From assembly GCA_937915565.1 (NCBI GenBank), contig CALDMH010000087.1, positions 1 through 7,092 of the forward strand: a stretch of DNA of 7,092 nucleotides, given 5' to 3'. Under the pieces are notes generated by a model. It was not told the origin of the DNA and made no database searches. It saw nothing but the letters and a program-made list of their open reading frames with translations. Both the position numbers and the translations under genes were made by a program. This DNA is from an uncultured Clostridia bacterium (GTDB lineage: Bacteria > Bacillota > Clostridia > Christensenellales > Borkfalkiaceae). Every line of letters begins with the position of its first letter. Position 1 is the first letter of the stretch. Shown in pieces: positions 5,582-7,092 of this stretch.

Positions 5582-5590
5582 ATATACAAA

Positions 5591-5968
5591 ATGGCTCGTA
5601 TTGCCGGCGTAGATTTACCAAGAGAAAAGCGCGTAGAAATCGGTATCACCTATATATACGGTATCGGCAGACCTACGGCAAAAAAGATTATTGAAGCAAC
5701 CGGCGTCAATCCGGACACGAGGGTTAAAGACCTTACGGAAGACGACGTTGCAAAATTGAGAGAATACATCGAGCATCACCTTAAAGTTGAAGGTGAACTC
5801 AAAAGCGAAGTGTCGCTTTCCATCAAAAGACTTATGGAAATCGGCTGCTATCGCGGCGTAAGACACAGAAAAGGCTTGCCTGTAAGAGGTCAAAGCTCGA
5901 AGAGAAATGCGAGAACGAGAAAAGGTCCTCGTCGTACGGTCGCAAAGAAGAAGACCGCAAGCAAGTAA
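5591..5968 (+). CDS. rpsM: 30S ribosomal protein S13
   Basis: This 125-residue protein has normal S13 length. It begins MARIAGVDLPREKRVEIG, followed by YIYGIGRPTAKKI, the helix-turn-helix-like N-terminal module (about 1-60). Residues 80-100 carry RLMEIGCYRGVRHRKGLPVRG, and the basic tail has NARTRKGPRRTVAKKK. S13 forms part of the 30S head; its tail reaches the P-site tRNA and it contacts the 50S subunit through intersubunit bridges. The tail reads QSSKRNART where several relatives have QRTKTNART or similar. The start is fixed by GGAGG at 5577-5581, 9 nt upstream. The gene opens the alpha-operon block (rpsM-rpsK-rpsD-rpoA), and its 69-nt upstream gap may hold a small regulatory pairing. Confidence 0.98.
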   Translation: MARIAGVDLPREKRVEIGITYIYGIGRPTAKKIIEATGVNPDTRVKDLTEDDVAKLREYIEHHLKVEGELKSEVSLSIKRLMEIGCYRGVRHRKGLPVRGQSSKRNARTRKGPRRTVAKKKTASK

Positions 5969-5987
5969 TAAAAGGAGGTAAACAGAA

Positions 5988-6377
5988 ATGGCTGTAAAAA
6001 AAGTCGTTAAAAAACGTAAAGAATTAAAAAACGTAGACAAAGGTCAGGTTCACATCAAATCCTCCTTTAACAACACTCTCGTTACCGTTACCGATATGAA
6101 CGGAAACGACATAGCTCATTGTAGCGCGGGCGCACTCGGCTTCAAAGGTTCGAGAAAGAGCACTCCGTTTGCTGCGCAGCAAGCTGCCGAAACCGCAGCT
6201 AAGGCGGCAATGGAACACGGACTTCGTTCTGTCGAAGTTTACGTTAAAGGCCCCGGACAAGGCAGAGAGTCTGCAATCAGAGCGCTCGGAAACGTAGGTT
6301 TGGAAGTTACTCTTATTCAGGACGTATCCCCCATTCCTCACAACGGATGCCGTCCGCCGAAACGTCGTAGAGTTTAA
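5988..6377 (+). CDS. rpsK: 30S ribosomal protein S11
   Basis: This 129-residue protein has normal S11 length. A lysine-rich N-terminus (2-20) precedes GQVHIKSSFNNTLVTVTDMN, and the central part has AGALGFKGSRKSTPFAAQQA, then VYVKGPGQGRESAIRAL. It ends with the nearly invariant DVSPIPHNGCRPPKRRRV. S11 sits on the platform of the 30S subunit beside the E-site mRNA path. The Asn-Gly in PHNGC is the site of isoaspartate formation reported for E. coli S11. AAAGGAGGT at 5971-5979 is the strongest Shine-Dalgarno in the window, 8 nt before ATG 5988. The gap from the rpsM stop is 19 nt, and rpsD follows 18 nt later. Confidence 0.98.
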   Translation: MAVKKVVKKRKELKNVDKGQVHIKSSFNNTLVTVTDMNGNDIAHCSAGALGFKGSRKSTPFAAQQAAETAAKAAMEHGLRSVEVYVKGPGQGRESAIRALGNVGLEVTLIQDVSPIPHNGCRPPKRRRV

Positions 6378-6395
6378 TTGGGAGGTAAATAAGCG

Positions 6396-7022
6396 ATGGC
6401 TAAATATACAGACGCAAAGTGCCGCTTGTGCAGACGCGAAGGCGGTAAGTTATTCTTAAAGGGCGACAAATGCTACAAGACTTCTTGTCCTTTTGAAAGA
6501 AGACCGGTAGCTCCCGGACAGCACGGAGCAGACAGAAAGAAGGTTTCGGAATACGGACTTCAACTTCGTGAAAAACAGAAAGCAAAGAGAATCTACGGCG
6601 TACTTGAATCTCAATTCAGAGATTACTATGAAAAAGCCGATAGAATGAAGGGTATCACGGGTGAAAATATGCTTTCTCTTTTGGAGAGAAGGCTCGACAA
6701 CGTGGTTTACAGAATGGGTATTGCGGTTTCGAGAAGTCAGGCGCGTCAGCTTGTAACTCACGCACACTTCAACGTTAACGGCAGACCCGTTGACATAGCT
6801 TCCTTCCAAGTTAAGGTTGGCGACGTTATTTCCGTAAAAGAAGGAAAGAAATCTTCGCCTTACTTCGAGGCGTTAAAAGGCGCGGGAAAGAGCGCGAAAA
6901 TGCCTAAATGGCTTGATTTTGACGCAGAGAAGTTAGAAGGAAAAATTCTTGCACTTCCGACGAGAGAGGATATTGATTCGCAGATTACCGAACAGATGAT
7001 TGTCGAGTTGTATTCTAAGTAA
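6396..7022 (+). CDS. rpsD: 30S ribosomal protein S4, zinc-binding form
   Basis: This 208-residue protein has normal S4 length. The N-terminal part carries Cys9, Cys12, Cys26 and Cys31, the C-x2-C...C-x4-C zinc site of the C+ type, followed by RRPVAPGQHG and YGLQLREKQKAKRIYGVLE. The S4 RNA-binding domain (about 97-160) includes ERRLDNVVYRMGIAVSRSQA and the segments HFNVNGRPVDI and VGDVISVKEG; the end is DREDI-like (TREDIDSQITEQMIVELYSK). S4 nucleates assembly of the 16S 5' domain and affects decoding accuracy. In E. coli it represses the alpha operon and in Bacillus its own separate gene. Here it lies inside the alpha cluster. GGAGGT at 6381-6386 supports ATG 6396. Confidence 0.98.
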   Translation: MAKYTDAKCRLCRREGGKLFLKGDKCYKTSCPFERRPVAPGQHGADRKKVSEYGLQLREKQKAKRIYGVLESQFRDYYEKADRMKGITGENMLSLLERRLDNVVYRMGIAVSRSQARQLVTHAHFNVNGRPVDIASFQVKVGDVISVKEGKKSSPYFEALKGAGKSAKMPKWLDFDAEKLEGKILALPTREDIDSQITEQMIVELYSK

Positions 7023-7060
7023 TATATACCATAACAAATAATCAGGAGGTATATTTTTCT

Positions 7061-7092
7061 ATGATGGAAATAGAAACGCCCAAGATAGTGAC
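7061..7092 (+). CDS. rpoA: RNA polymerase alpha subunit, N-terminal start (cut by window end)
   Basis: Only the first codons are present: MMEIETPKIV followed by a partial codon. This fits the Bacillota alpha-subunit start of the type M-I-E-I-E-K-P-K-I, which initiates RNA polymerase assembly by dimerisation. AGGAGGT at 7044-7050 lies 10 nt before ATG 7061; a second ATG at 7064 is possible but has 13-nt spacing and fits the family alignment less well. The order after rpsD supports the call strongly, even though little sequence is visible. The 38-nt gap after rpsD is AT-rich and shows no terminator. Confidence 0.9.
   Translation, partial: MMEIETPKIV

Noticed and set aside
7000..7030. TTGTCG with TAATAT/TATACC as a promoter for rpoA
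   Set aside because: Spacings of 14 or 19 nt and poor hexamers do not support it; rpoA is expected to be cotranscribed with rpsD.

Overview
The window is an almost gap-free stretch of the bacterial spc-alpha ribosomal-protein cluster. All genes are on the + strand, in the order rpsH (3' end), rplF, rplR, rpsE, rpmD, rplO, secY, adk, map, infA, rpmJ, rpsM, rpsK, rpsD, rpoA (5' end). Every large reading frame is a recognisable housekeeping gene. No mobile element, CRISPR array, tRNA, rRNA or defence gene is visible, and there is no uncharacterised multi-gene system here.

Organism: most likely a member of the Bacillota, class Clostridia or a close relative. The reasons are purine-rich GGAGG-type ribosome binding sites before nearly every gene, a Gram-positive-style adenylate kinase with a four-cysteine LID domain, the Gram-positive order secY-adk-map-infA-rpmJ, and frequent AGA arginine codons. 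In Bacillus subtilis rpsD lies elsewhere, whereas here it sits between rpsK and rpoA as in many Clostridia. A finer placement (for example an uncultured gut Christensenellales-type lineage) would be a guess.

Layout: bases 1-2281 hold small and large subunit proteins (S8, L6, L18, S5, L30, L15) with gaps of 11-17 nt. Bases 2306-5006 hold the non-ribosomal trio secY-adk-map, in which adk and map follow the preceding stop codon by 1 and 3 nt and lack a good Shine-Dalgarno, suggesting translational coupling. Bases 5007-5141 are the largest non-coding gap. It lacks the small KOW-domain gene found here in Bacillus and contains a foldable leader-like sequence, with a perfect TATAAT at the map stop codon just upstream. 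Bases 5142-7022 hold infA (GTG start), rpmJ, rpsM, rpsK and rpsD, and rpoA begins at 7061.

How the genes work together: the products build both ribosomal subunits, start translation (IF1), form the protein export channel (SecY), remove initiator methionine (Map), balance adenine nucleotides (Adk) and begin RNA polymerase (alpha). No intrinsic terminator was found by eye, so readthrough along the whole window is plausible. The main items for a second look are the map-infA leader, a small alternative pairing over the rpsM ribosome binding site, and the coupled adk-map arrangement. All structure and promoter claims come from reading by eye, not from folding or search software.
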